From Vitrella brassicaformis (Eukaryota > Sar > Vitrellaceae): a stretch of DNA of 64,000 nt. The notes under the pieces are model-generated. The model ran no database searches and had not been told where the DNA came from. It saw only the letters and a program-made list of their open reading frames with translations. The stretch covers positions 138,471 through 202,470 of the forward strand of contig CDMY01000878.1 in NCBI GenBank assembly GCA_001179505.1, given 5' to 3'. The position numbers were made by a program, and so were the translations under genes. Every line of letters begins with the position of its first letter. The first letter of the stretch is position 1. This document shows, in pieces, positions 43,908-56,200 of this stretch.

Positions 43908-45910
43908 GCACCATAGGTGCAATGTGAACACACACTCGCGCATCTGTCGGTCGCTCACTCACTCACCGTCCAGGTCATCTCATGTTCCTCCCTCTCCCTG
44001 CTCCATACACCGCTCTCGCGACCAAACAGATCGTCGACACGGTCCATCAGATGGGCACTGGTGGTGGCGTCGCCCTCGGAGCTGTCGATGTGTGTCTTAG
44101 TGTGTGTCGGCAGCATGATGTCGCTGTGCAGCGTGCCGAGGGCCTGGCGCCACTCGGCAAGCTCGAGACGCCGCTCCTTGACGCGGCGCAGGTAGATGCG
44201 GGCCTTCTCCATCTGCAGACCATCACACACACATGCGGGTGTGCTTGTGTTAGGGAGGGGTGCGTGTGTGTGTGTGTGTGCGTGGGTACATCTAATTTCA
44301 TGTTGGGGTAGAGCGAGTCGATCTTGGCGTCGCCGTTCGGGAAATGCTCCAGACAGAGGTCCTCCAACTTGCTGCAGTGCACGACCAACGACCAAGCACC
44401 CACACAGAACCAACCCCAGCTGCACTGCACTCCCTGTCCCTCTCCGATGGTCCAGCCATGTCATGTGTTGTACCTAGAGATGTTGAGTGCGCATCCCACG
44501 GCAGCGTTGTTGGCGCAGTGGAAGATGGAGGGGTGGATATCGCCGAGGCGCCAGCGGGGAAAGGCCACGTCCAGCGACCTCAGACACGACCTCACGCGAT
44601 TCGAATACTCTACCTGCACCACAAGGCAGCAGGACAAACCACACAGGGGCCATAGATGCGCGTGTTGGTTGGTGGCACATGCGGGTGTTGGCGTCATGGC
44701 GTCACCTTCTCCCTCTTGGCGGCTTCCTCCTCGACGGTCCGCGCCTGCCGAATGCGCGCCAGCATCCCGCTCAGCACGTCTGCCTGCTGCTGCGTGATCC
44801 ACCGCCGCTCCGCCCCTCTGCTGTCGTCGTGTGTGCGCGAGTTGAGCGCCGCCTCGAGCACACGGATGGTGCGCTCCTTGAGGTACTGTGGCGGCTTGGT
44901 GAACCACGGAGCATCGCCCAACGCAGCCAGCGACTGCACACATACAAGACACTCATGTGACATCAGTCAGTGTCGATGTGGTGTTGTTGCAGGCACCCAC
45001 CCACTCACTGACCTCGAAGAGTTTCAGCCGCTCTGCGTCGGTCTTCTTGTATATCTCGTCAGTGTGGGCGAAGAAAGTCTCGAGCAGCAGGCCCTGGCCG
45101 TGCTTCTTGGGGGCGGAGATCAGATCGTCAAACACCGCACTCAACTTCCAGATACACCACACACAGACACACACACACAGAGAGAGAGAGAGAGATGGGG
45201 ATGTGTATACAGCGCGATATATGTGTGTGTCTGCCCAGTGTGCACATCGATGTCGCCCACACTGACCAGTTTGCGGAAGTCGGGTGACTCCTGTGAGGCC
45301 GAGGGGGGTCGGCGTGTCGAGGACGGACAGGCCGGCCTCTTGCACGGATCACGACCACGACCCAGAAACCGCAGCGCGATACGAACCTGCCACACACAAC
45401 GCACACACACAGGTGAACGAAACAGCAAGGAAAACCCTTCACAGGCCCACTGACGTCTTCGCGCAGGTCGCTATCGAGAGGGTCCTCCTGGTGTGCCGCC
45501 AACACGCGCTCCCGCCACTGCAGGAGGTTGACGAGGTGCCGCCTCAGAGCAGTGCCGCGCTCACACAACGCCACGGCAGCCTGCTCCGTCCGCCACTGCG
45601 GATGCAGCTTCGTCACACCCGCCAGGATGCCCTTCAGCTTGTCATTGAACTTGTCACGGTACCGCTCCGCGCACTGCGACGTGCACTGCGTGTGAGCCTG
45701 TGACACAACAACACGGCGACGATGCTGCAAATGGAGCTTTTGGCCGCTTCTTTGGTGAGTGTGTTGACTGACCTTCGATTCCCCGCCTGAGCAGCTGTTT
45801 GCAGCGGGCGATGCCTGCCGCTCGTGGCGAGGAGGGATGGCAGTCTTGGGTTTGGCTGAGGCCATGTCCCCTCTGCCTCTATCCTCCTTCATACCCGAAG
45901 GAAGAGCCAT
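42638..45910 (-). CDS. helical protein with C-terminal PAM2 motif
   Basis: About ten exons. Start taken at ATG 45910 (MALPSGMKEDRGRGDMASAK); in-frame ATGs at 45955 and 46126 are possible. The first two thirds are predicted helical (AERYRDKFNDKLKGILAGV; HTDEIYKKTDAERLKLFE; ARIYLRRVKERRLELAEW; MIIELERDLQRDLPPAV). The last exon (about 42638-43578) is Pro/Ser/Thr-rich and contains SRLNASAKEFVP at 43184-43219, which fits the PAM2 consensus (LNxxAxEFxP) that binds the MLLE domain of poly(A)-binding protein. Its end has Gln, Cys and aromatic clusters and a Gly-rich tail. No Lsm domain, so it is not a plain ataxin-2. Likely an mRNA-associated regulator. Divergent from the WS/DGAT gene. Confidence 0.55.
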
Positions 45911-46140
45911 CATCAAAACGACGCAAGAGAGGTTTTCTCGCTGAGGTCGTTTCATCCACTGCCCTATTCCAGAGCGCGCCAGAGATCTCCGCACCGTTGG
46001 GAGCAGGTACGTCACGAAGGGATGCATTGAATTGCCAACGTAGACGTCCTCGATAACCAGTGTCACATTCTTGCAGTGCCCTTGTGCCTGATCTCCATCG
46101 CTCGACGTGCTCTTTGGCAATCGCATCTCGTCTGCGGCTC
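45911..46140. promoter_or_regulatory. bidirectional region between PAM2 gene and acyltransferase
   Basis: About 230 bp between start codons, if the ATG at 45910 is used. If the PAM2 gene begins at 46126 the spacer shrinks to 14 bp. No TATA box seen. Confidence 0.35.
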
Positions 46141-47782
46141 ATGGCGCCACCTCCTATCGAGAGGACAATGGTGAGTGAGAACACAGGAGATGGATGGCAG
46201 CTGGCTGCGAGTCAATGTAATGGATGTATGTGTGTATCTCTCTGGATGGCCGGCTGCATGGTCAGAGCGTATCAAGCTGGGCATTGAGTCGGGGCTTGTT
46301 CCCACCACAGGTACGGTACGCAGGAAGACACAGAGAAGCAGGCAGGCAGGCAGGCAGGCAGGCATTGTGACTTCGATTGATGTGGCGTGCAGGTCAATCT
46401 CCCGGGTACTGCCATCAACCTGTGTCTGCACATGAAGGACTTGCCACTGAGGGACGACCTGGTCAAGCTGTTCGAGTCGCATCTCCTCCAGTACCACAGA
46501 ATGAGGTACTTAGCAGACAAACAAACGTTTGTCGTCTGATTGTCGATTCCGTCCTTCAGGTCAGTGCCTTCGGGCTGGTCCTGGCGCGAGGTCCCTGTCA
46601 CGGTTCAAGCGCATTTCACCGAGCACACCGTCCGATCCACAGAGGACCTTCACAGCACGATCGAAGCCGTTATGGACCGGCCGCTCGACAAGACGCGCCC
46701 ACTTTGGGAGGTGCACCTAATGTCTGCCGTCGCAAGAACCGACACGTCGTCATCGTGCCTGGTGCTCCGCATCGACCACGCCATCGCTGACGGCCTGGGC
46801 GTCTTCATGTTGCTGCACCAGTGCGGCTTCATCCGAACCCAGGCCAAGGACGAGGTGCTTCCTCTTTTGGACCTCATAGGTATCAGAGCCGACACCCACA
46901 CTCCTGCGACATCCACCGGCACTTCCGAGAGCGGGACAGAGAGCGAGTGGACAAAGGTGGGCGGGCGAGAGCAGCAGCCCCTCGTGCAGGGCAGGCGTCG
47001 GAGTCGGACGTGGTTCCAGTGGGCGGTTGGCGTTTACCACTTCATCCACGCCTTGGTGGCTGCTATTGGCCACACGCTGGGCAGGTACGACGGCAGCTTC
47101 TCATTCAATGGGGGGCTGGGCCGCAGGAAAAGGCTCACCTATGGGCGGCGAAAGGTAACGCACCGACATACAGACAGACAGACAGACAGGGACATGGACG
47201 ATGTGGTGGAGTGATCGGTGCCTGTGCCTGTGTCAGCTCGTCGTATTTCCGTCTCTGCGTCTGTCGTACCTGAAAGCCATCAAGAAGGCTGCAGGGGACG
47301 TGTCCCTCACCGATGTGCTGCTCGCGATATTCACTGGGGCGATCAGGAGGTGAGGTGGGGGCAATGTGAAACTGAATCGTTGGAGAGTACGTATTCGTGG
47401 CTGGTGGCTGGTGGCTGGTGGCTGATTGTTGTGTAGATATGGAGGTCTTGTTGACGACCCCCTGCTGAAGTCTGAGGGTGGGACAGCCCTCCTGCGGGCG
47501 CTCACAGCCTTCGCCCTACCGAGACTACAGATGGCGCTGCCAAGGTCGGCTGGCTAAGTAGAACATCTCTCTCCCGGTGTAGTCTTCCGTGTATGCATTC
47601 ATTTTGTAACCAACCCTCTGCAGGTCGCTCGATGATGATGTGCCCGCGAGCCGTGTGCTGCGTCAGGGCTTCATGGTGGTGTCCACACAGCTGCCCATAC
47701 ACATCACGGACGCCAAGGAGAGGCTCATGCAAATGGCACAGGTGACTGAGGGAGGGGGGTGCGTGCGTGAATCGCTTACCCG

Positions 47783-47822
<40 letters not shown>

Positions 47823-48288
47823 TTCAGGAAACGGCCAGTTTGAAGAGTCGGCAGCAGCCGACGGCGACATACCGTGTGCTGGCTGCCGTGGGCCAGCTGG
47901 CGCCCTGGTCTGTCACGTCACGGCTACTCCTGGGCTACTTCGCACGCCACTCTTTCGTCGCCTCCAATGTCCCCGGACCGCGGCAACTGTGCACATTCGC
48001 CGGGAAACCTGTCCACGACGTGCAGGTGAGCTGACGAAGCCACACAGGCACTAAAATCAATACGTCTGTAGCTATGTGTGTGGGTGTGTGTGTGTGACAC
48101 AGGTGGTGTATCCAGATCTGCTGCCGCAGCTGTTTTTCTTGAGCTACGCCGGGCGCGTGCGATCCAATCTCATCGTGGACCCGGACCTGTGGCCGCAGTA
48201 TGACCAGCTGGGGGCTCTGGTCGTGGCTGAGGCGCGGGAGCTGGCGAGGGCTGTCGGGGTGACGCACGGAGACCCCCTACAAGACTAG
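46141..48288 (+). CDS. wax ester synthase/diacylglycerol acyltransferase (WS/DGAT)
   Basis: About nine exons, ATG 46141 (MAPPPIERTM) to stop 48288. These enzymes join acyl-CoA to fatty alcohols or diacylglycerol. Motifs: NLPGTAINLCLHMKDLPLR, then RPLDKTRPLWEVHLM and the active-site region LVLRIDHAIADGLGVFML. The family motif HHxxxDG appears as DHAIADG: the catalytic second His is kept and the first is Asp. Later exons give RLSYLKAIKKAAGDVSLTDV, a typical ASVNDV-type helix, then HSFVASNVPGPRQLCTFAGK and FLSYAGRVRSNLIVDPDLWP, which match the C-terminal WES domain. A helix (WFQWAVGVYHFIHALVAAIG) may associate with membrane. With the lipin gene in the same window it belongs to storage-lipid synthesis, but the two are 31 kb apart and not co-transcribed. 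Confidence 0.85.
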
Positions 48289-49701
48289 AACAGAACCAAG
48301 TGAAGTCCTGGCTGTTTTTCTCTTTTTGATGCATGAGTCGTAATTTTGTGACTGTAAGTATCAGCTTTATGCATCTCACAAAGCGTCAGATGTCAGTCGC
48401 ATTTTTCGTAGGCGCTTTATGACGCCTTTGCGCTTTTTTCCGTGGCACGGCGCTGTGCGCGCTGTCGTGACTGATGCGGGGGGCATGTTGTGGCGCATGT
48501 TGACAATGAATGGCGAGGCCCACGGTGTCAACTGTACTGTGCTGGACGCTTATATCGCTTCGTGTGTCTGGGTGGGTGTGACACTTTCCTGACCCCCTGG
48601 GCCTTATCTGATGCACTGAATGATGACCATTGGATTGTTTGGAGGGGCCAAGACGCACACGCCAACATACTCGTGAAAGACTACGGACTTCAAGGGAGCT
48701 CTCTGTTGTGGCTGGATGGATGTATGTGTGTGTGGTGAGTGAATGACTGAATGACATTGATTGCATTTGATCGATGTGTTAACCAATGGTAGTCCGCATT
48801 GGCTGGCTTGCATGAACGGACCATCTTTGTGGTCTGACCTGCGTGTTCAGCGGGGAGAGAAGGAGGCCAGCCAGCCAGCCAGACAGACAGACAGACAGGC
48901 ACTGGTTGGAGTGAGCCACTCCCACGCCGACTGGATGTCACTGACGTGGATGCCTACGTGCATGGAAAGCCAGAAACCTGTCGTTGCATGACACACTGGA
49001 TGGATGGATGGATATGAGTGTGTGCACCTATGAGTTTGTCTGTCTGTCTGCAGTCATCACGACGAACACACACGCACAGCCATTCATGACACACATACAT
49101 TCAGCATGCACGTACTGTACAGTGAACAACGTGAGCTGCTCTTTCACCGAAAGCAATTCATCCAAAGTGGGCCGGGCTCACTGCGGGTGAATGATGTGAC
49201 TTCCGAAGTGCCCTGTGAGCCAATCGGGAGGGCTCCCTCGCCCCCATCTGCCAACTCAGCTGATCGATGCGAGCCTGAGAAACGTGCCGAGAACAACAGA
49301 CATTCCCCGGTGCGCCATTGGAGGCACAGTGCGGCCCTGGAGCGGATGCCCAGGCCCTCTTGCTGAGCGGACGAGTCCGTTTCCATCGCTCAGCCGCTTC
49401 TCGTGTGCAAACTGATCCATCAGCGGCTTATCGTCACTGCCGAACGCCAATAGCCGAACGCACCACGTAGCGGCCTCTCGTCCGACGGTGAGTCGGAAGA
49501 TGCGGCGATTGGCACATTCACAAACAGACTAGGACGATCTGTTTGCGGACTTGTTGGTTGATTGAGCGTGTGCGGCTGGCCGCCGGCTCATACTTTGATA
49601 GGCAAGCACTGATGCACACAACACATGCATCAGGTGCCTGCAGGCCATCTGTGTGCGTGGTCCATGGTGCAGCTGTCCGTCTGTTTGAGTGAGTGAGAGC
49701 G
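48289..49701. other. long intergenic region with a coding-like fragment
   Basis: About 1.4 kb. On the - strand from about 49500 to 49256 an open frame reads REAATWCVRLLAFGSDDKPL and continues plausibly for 70 residues, but no start, splice or family could be assigned. Simple repeats at about 48870-48898 (CAGC/CAGA) and 49000-49012 (GGAT). Rest unassigned. Confidence 0.4.
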
Positions 49702-52700
49702 ATGTCGTCGGGTCGTCAGGACAGCGACATGGCCCCTGCTGGCCCGGTGGACGGTGGCGGTACCGATGAAGGTACACGCAGCTCAGACAGATGCAGCACA
49801 TCACACATCACACACAGCATCATCGTGTGTGTGGATGTGTGTGTTCCTTTGCAGACGATGTAGCCGAGGAGGAGACCAACGGTGGCGGTCAGCACATAGG
49901 GAACAAAGACAATCGCAATGATGGCGTTGACAAGGGTGAGCGACGGGCTGTGAGATATAGCAAGCAGCACGGTCACGACTGCTCGTCTGTATGTGTGCAG
50001 GTGTTGGTGGCGGTGTTAGCGGTGTTGGCCGTGTTTGTGGGAGTCGCGGTGTCGGCGTCGGTGAGGGTGCTGGCGGGCAGCAGCGCAGCGGGCAGAGCCG
50101 GAGACGACAGAACAGAGGTACACGCCGGCCGACCCACCGCCACACAAATCAGAATCGCCGCTCGAGCTCCCTGTTGTGCCAACCACAGGTGCGCCGTTAC
50201 CACCTGGGTGGAAGAGCTCGGGGGTCGACGTCAGCGTCCCTGCTGGCACTGGTGACGCCAGCTTGATTCTGTCCAAGGGCATCATGGAGCGCGCCATCAC
50301 TGACGCACAGCAGGTCACGGACGTTATCCAGCAGCAGGGATCGGATCCCGACTTGATGGCGGGGCTGCGGGCGAGCTCTACGGGTGCCTATTTAGCCTAT
50401 TCTATGCTCTCGCTGTGCATTGACAACCCCATCGACAACAGCGTGCCGTCCATCTGGGCATACGACGGCGATGCTGGTGCGCGTCCGGTCGTCATGCCCA
50501 TGTGGCAGACCCCCGGCCTCCAGCTCGCCGTCATGCAGGCTCTGATCGACAACGGCGCCGACATCAATGCGGGTCAGAGCAGCGACCATACGCCCATCCG
50601 AGTGTCCATCGCTTCGTGCAACCCGGAGGCATTCGGCCTCCTGATGGGCCAGCCAGGTACACACCCATTCACAGCATGGTTTACGTCTGTCTTTCTGTCT
50701 GTCTGTCTGTCTCTTCCAGGCATCTAGCTGCAGGGGCGATACGTGATCGGTCTGCCGCCCACATTGCCGACGGACCAGCCGAATGAGGACAGCGAGGCCA
50801 CGCTGCTGTCCTTCTACCGGCAGCTCATCCAGCGGGACAGCACACTCGCGACTGAGCGGGACCCGTGTGGCACCTTGAACCTGGTGCCTTGGGCGGCCTC
50901 GAGCCATCCCGTCTGGTCTCAGCAATTCATCGAGAGCTACATCGACCTGCTGGTGGCCAACGGGGTGGACATCGCGGCCGTGGACAACGAGGGAGGGACG
51001 CCATTGCATTTCGCGACCTACAGCGGCTCCCACCGTGTCGCTGCCTCTCTCTGCCGCCGTCTCACCGCTGCTGACATCAACAGAGGGACGCTGCATGCCC
51101 CCACGCACACACCCCTCCTCGTCGCCGCCCTACAGCTCTATGACGACACACAACGGCTGCGGGACATCACGGAGCAGGCCGAGAGGGATCGGGCCACCAT
51201 CCGGATCTCCAACCTCAAGACCACCATCCGTGTGCTCCTAACTGTCGGTGGCGACATCGCCCTCATGCCCACAGCCACAGAGCGAGAACGCCGTCTTCGC
51301 AAGCTGGTGGTGGCGGAGCGCGGGACAGTTGTCAAGGAGCTGATCATTCCCGAGCTGCGCCCTGCCACCATCGAGGCGCAGGAGCGGCTGCAGAAGCTGA
51401 AGGAGCACCGCGACAAACACAACACACACAAGAGGCGGCAGGCCACGCGAGAGGCCAGGGAAGCCCCCACAGCGGCCGAGTTGGCGCGGCAGCAGAGGGA
51501 AGCCGACGCCAAAGCGGAGGCTCTCATCAGAGAGGAGGAGGCAACTATGGCGAAGGCGGGCAAGAAGAAGAGCAAGGGGGGCAAGGGGCAGACGAAGACG
51601 GGCAAGGGGCAGCCCAGCACAGCCACAGCCACCTCCACCTCCACCAGCAGCCCGCCGGGTGGCGAAGACGACCAGGCGGACAGCACTGTGGCAGCGGATG
51701 ACGCTGAGGAGGACAGCGACGCCCTGCTGCTGGAGTCTACCTTCGCCAGCCGCGCCATCGAAAGGCAGAAGCAGACAACCAACCCCAAACAGTACAAGGC
51801 GGCGGCACCCACCAGACCCGAGCCAGCTACCCACACCGAAGAGTCGACTCGTCCCCCCTTCTCGCCCTTCCAGCCCCCCACGGCCAAGCACAAAACGACT
51901 GAGCAGCTGTCAGCTGACCGTCTGCTGCTCTCCCGCCCCAGCGGCATGTCGACGGCCGACCAGACGCCCCGCGAGGAGCGCCTGCCGCGCCCATCGGCAG
52001 GCAGCAAGTTGGGCAGAGGCAGGGGGCTGGGCGTGCCAGCTGCTGCACCATCCTCAGCGGCTCGGCCGGTCCCTCCCTCTCCCTGTCTGCCGTCGGCTGA
52101 GGAGCTGCGCGAGTCGGCCAAGCGGCCTTCGTTTGTGTCGTCGACCCCACCCCCTCCGCCCCTCCCACCTGCACACCAACCGGCGAGCGGTGCCGATGAG
52201 GAATTCCCGCCTCTAGGGCATGTGTCACAGCAGCTGTAAGCAGACAGACACAGAGAAGGGGATGGACGGATGTGCACAATGAATGGCGCTGCTGTGTGTC
52301 GTCGTCTCTCTTTGTATCAGTGACGGCCTGTTTGCCTCTTCGTCAAGTGGGTATCGTCCCTCATATCACCGCGGCCCTCCGCCACTCGTCAAGTACCCCA
52401 AGTCAGGCACATACAGGCCGATATGAGGCCACCTCACGGACACACCGGTGGGTGACGGTTCTGCATGCAACTCTTCAGGCCGTTGGGGACTTCGTTGAGT
52501 CACGACGACACCCGTCAGTCGCCATTCTGCGAGCCAAGGTGCGTATACGTGAGCTGCCGACCAACACACGCCACATGGCCGCCACCAAATCGCCATGTCT
52601 GTGTTGCATCGTGTCAGATCCGCGTTTGATGCCTGTCCCTCGTCCAGTAGCTACGACCATCCCAGTGCTGCACCAGCAGCAGCAGCAGCCGCATTCGCAA

Positions 52701-53193
52701 CAGCATCAGCATCATACCAAGAGCCACTACTAGCGTGGACAGGCTGACCCACCCACACCACACCACACAGGCGGCTCGTCACGTATTGGCTTTGCGTGTG
52801 CTACCAGGTCATCGCACTATGATGAGGGCGGACAGGACGCCCCGGTGTCGGCACACCTTGCTGCTGCTCCCAATGCTGTAGATGATAGGTGGGTGTCGAT
52901 TGGCTGTCTCACTTCTCAGTGTCCACATGTCTGTATGTGTGTGTATGTGTGTGTGTGTGTGCAGGGTGGGCGTGTCGTTGCGGGAGGCTCAGCTGCAGCG
53001 CGAGAATGAGGAGCTCAAGCGAAGGTACACACAATCCCATAATACAGCACATGAGAATGAAACGAAACTGTCCCGTTGGTCGGTCAGACTTGCCGAGCTC
53101 ACCACCGCCCAGCAGCACCAGCATCCTTCCCCCGGACATCCCTCTGGCCAGCTGATACATACATTTCACACACAATCAAACGTAGATCAGTGA
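49702..53193 (+). CDS. ankyrin-repeat and coiled-coil protein
   Basis: About ten exons. ATG 49702 (MSSGRQDSDMAPAGPVDGGG). An acidic exon and a Gly/Arg-rich exon (49997-50120) are followed by KGIMERAITDAQQVTDVIQQ. Ankyrin-like repeats: LQLAVMQALIDNGADINAGQ (about 50520) and VANGVDIAAVDNEGGTPLHF (about 50955-51010). A long charged helix (ERLQKLKEHRDKHNTHKRRQ; EAREAPTAAELARQQREADA) and a Lys/Gly-rich segment come next, then a Ser/Pro-rich tail. The frame appears to stop after GHVSQQL at 52239, but a gtaagc donor there joins in phase to DGLFASSSSGYRPSYHRGPP and four more exons, including LREAQLQRENEELKR, with the stop at 53193. One junction (about 50655 to 50728) does not keep phase in my model. 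Function unknown; protein-protein scaffold inferred. Confidence 0.65.
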
Positions 53194-53206
53194 GTCAGTG
53201 AGTTAG
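53194..53206. other. 13-bp gap between convergent stop codons
   Basis: The ankyrin gene stop (TGA ending 53193) and the opposite-strand stop (53207) are separated by 13 bp, so the two 3' UTRs must overlap as antisense RNAs. Confidence 0.6.
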
Positions 53207-56200
53207 TCAGACAGTCTCTTCCCCTTCGTCGGCCTTGTGTATGATCCCCGGCTGCTTGGTCGCGTGCATGAGCATCTTGTCGTACTCAAACGGCTGCTGG
53301 TCCTGCTGCCGCCACGACCGCACCATCATCATGTCGTTCATTCTGACATACACAACACCAATGTCAACACCAATGACAACACACCATACAGCCTTCCACT
53401 CTCTCTTGGCTCACTCACCGAGACACGATCTTCAGCTTCGATAGCGTGTCCTTGCCCGCCGCCCCCACTGACGCCGAGCTCTTGCCGCTGCTCGCGCTGC
53501 TCGACGACGACTCAGACCTGCTCTTACCCGCCCTGACAGCCAGGCGGGATGACCCCGTCTTGGGCAGCCGTGTGGCCATCCTGCCCCAAGAGGAAGGGCT
53601 CTTGTCCCTTTGTGCTGCTGGGGAGGCGTCTTGGGTCCGGTCGTCGCTGAAGGCGATGTTGCGCCTGCTGGGGCTGATGTCGGCCTCGGGCTGTTGCTGT
53701 TGTTGTCTCGATGTGATGAGGATGCCTTTCTTGCTGCCCCTGTCGGCCAAGGCCATCTGTTGGTCGCTCGCGACATCGGCAGCGACGTGAAGCGGTGTGG
53801 GGGTGGGGCCGGGTGCGGGAGCGGGAGCGGGGACAAAAGGGGAGAGGGGGCTTGCGACAGATGACCGCACGCTGCTGCGGCGATGCATCGCCCGGCCGAA
53901 CAGGGCAGCCATGGGGGGTGCTGCTGCTGCTGCTGCATCAGGTGTCTCCTGTTGTGCTGCTGCTGCTGCTGATGGGGCATAGCTTGCCTTGCGGCTGCTC
54001 TTTCTCCGCTGCCGCAACAGGTCAGAAAGCTTCCCCGGCTGCACCCCCAGCGTATCAGCAGGTCGCTTCCCCTTTGTGGCCAACACGGCAGCAGCGGTGA
54101 CGACAGAAGGTCTCTTCTTCTCTTCGGCTGCCTCTGCTTCACCATGGCTGCTGCTCGCGCTGCTGCTGCTAGGTGAGGGGACGCCGGGGATGTCTGGCGG
54201 TGCCTGGGGTGCGTACCTGCGCGCCTCTGGTGTGGCGCCGGTCTTGACGGCTCTGGAGAACTTGGCGAGGGGCGACTGTGCCACGAGTATGTCGCAGGCC
54301 GGTGTGAAGCCCTGGCTGGCGCGGAGGTTGACGTGGCTCTGGTCGATGCGGAAAAAGCCAATGCCGATCTGTGTGAAAGCAAAAGGCATATCGGGGTGCG
54401 GTGGGTGCGGGCGAGTGTGTTAGGTGTACGTGTCTGTTGAGTGTTTCGACTCTCTGCCAGTCCTCCCAGAAGAGGAGACACGGACAGACGTGCCGAATCT
54501 CACGCTGCAGAAACACAGCCACACTCAGCATCGCTGGGTACCTGAAATGCCGTCGCAGGAGACGTCAGGACATCAACCTCGCCATGCAGCCCCCCCGAAC
54601 ACACCTGTGGCACAATTCGACGAAGTCCACAAGATAGAATCGCTCGTAGGGCTCCAGCGTGAAGTCGATCCACGCCGCGTCGAAGGACTCGACGGAGTGG
54701 TTCTCATAGGCCTGGTAGAAGGTGTTGAGCTGCTGGGGGCCGATGTAGTGCACCGTCCATGAGCGGGAGATCTTCAGGATCGTGTAAAACATGAACTGGG
54801 CCAGCTCCATGAAGGACAGGCTGGCAAACATGAGCGTGGTGTACAGATACACATCCCATGTTGTCTCGCGGCCGGCACCTGAGACACACAGAGGAGACGG
54901 AGATTGGGAGCGAGGGAGTCATTTGCGTGTGGTTGACGGACCGGCGAGGTCGAAGAGTGCTTCAACGATTTTGTCGACGGCGTCTCTGTGGCTGCGGACG
55001 ACGTGTATGATGCCCTTGGTGGGCACCTCGGTTATCCAACCCACATGCAGACGCTTGCCGGTCTCCAGCTGGTGGATGCGCACAAAATGCCTGACATGAC
55101 GGTGGTAGGGGGCGAGACATCTGGCAGATGCATGCCTATGTATGTGAATGCTTACTTGTACATATCGAATATGTGTCGCTGGGTGATTCCGAGGTCGTCA
55201 AAGAGCTCCTCCACCTGAACAGGAGATAAAAGGGAAAAGGACAGCCTTCTTCTCTTCTGTGCGCCGATAAGCGCCTGTTCTCTGTGGTCCTGAGTGCCTT
55301 GTCTGTTGGTCGGTGTGGGTGTGTGGATGGGTGCTCACCTCACCTCGGGGAGCGGGTGTGGCGGTGCTGATGTTCGGAAGAGCCAGAAGTATATGCCCAC
55401 GCCCACCACCAGGAGCCCCACAAACACCCCAATAATGATCAGCGAATCGTCTCTCGATACCTCCAGCTGCAACGGTCCTTCATCCTCCTCCTCTTCCTCC
55501 TCCTCCTCGACGCCCTGCATTAAGTCACGTCATGTCTTGTGTCTCGCCACTCTCTCGCTTACGTAGATGGCGTGGTCGCATTCCTTCGGCCACGGCCCCG
55601 CCAGTGTGGCGCATAGCGCTCTCGTGACTCCTTCAGGCGTCACTGGACCGGTGTATCGCCATCCATTGATCGCCACAGCAAAGGGGGCGGGATCATCAAG
55701 CCCCTCCCCGCCCAGCGCGTTGCCGTAGCGAATCCCGGGGCCCGATATCACCACTGACGCGCGCCAGTTGGTGCTGTTTCTGTCGTCCCTCTGTCTCCTG
55801 AGGAGCTCCTCCCCTCCCCCCGTGCCCGTGTCGGCCATGCATGTCTTCACCTCTGCGGCGATGAAGATGGCATTCTCGGCCAGCATCTCGCTGTTGCACC
55901 CCTCGCTGAAGTAGGGGAACACCAAGGCGGCCTCGTCATCGACGTCTTCAGCCGTCACGGCAGCCACTTCGGTGAAGGCCGTTGGGTCGGCACTGAGGGG
56001 GCAGTGGGTGGTGACGGCCTTGAGGTAGCGCCAGAAGGTCTCTGGGAAGGGGTGCAAGTCTCGCGGGTAGTCCTCTTCTGCTTTCTCTCCCTCGTCAGGG
56101 GCGGTGATATTTCTCGGCGGCTCGACTGCGAAGGTTCTGGCAGGTACAGGTGCGGCTGCCACTGGGTTGGAGCGATCGAAGAGACACAGACGGCGCAAAT

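Noticed and set aside
49360-49396. Hammerhead-ribozyme-like CTGAGCGGACGAGTCCG
   Set aside because: The invariant CTGATGA core and GAAA are absent; only a simple hairpin remains.
49997-50115. Membrane helix reading VLVAVLAVLAVFVGVAVS in the ankyrin gene
   Set aside because: Splice phases on both sides require the other frame (Gly/Arg-rich); the hydrophobic frame does not join its neighbours.
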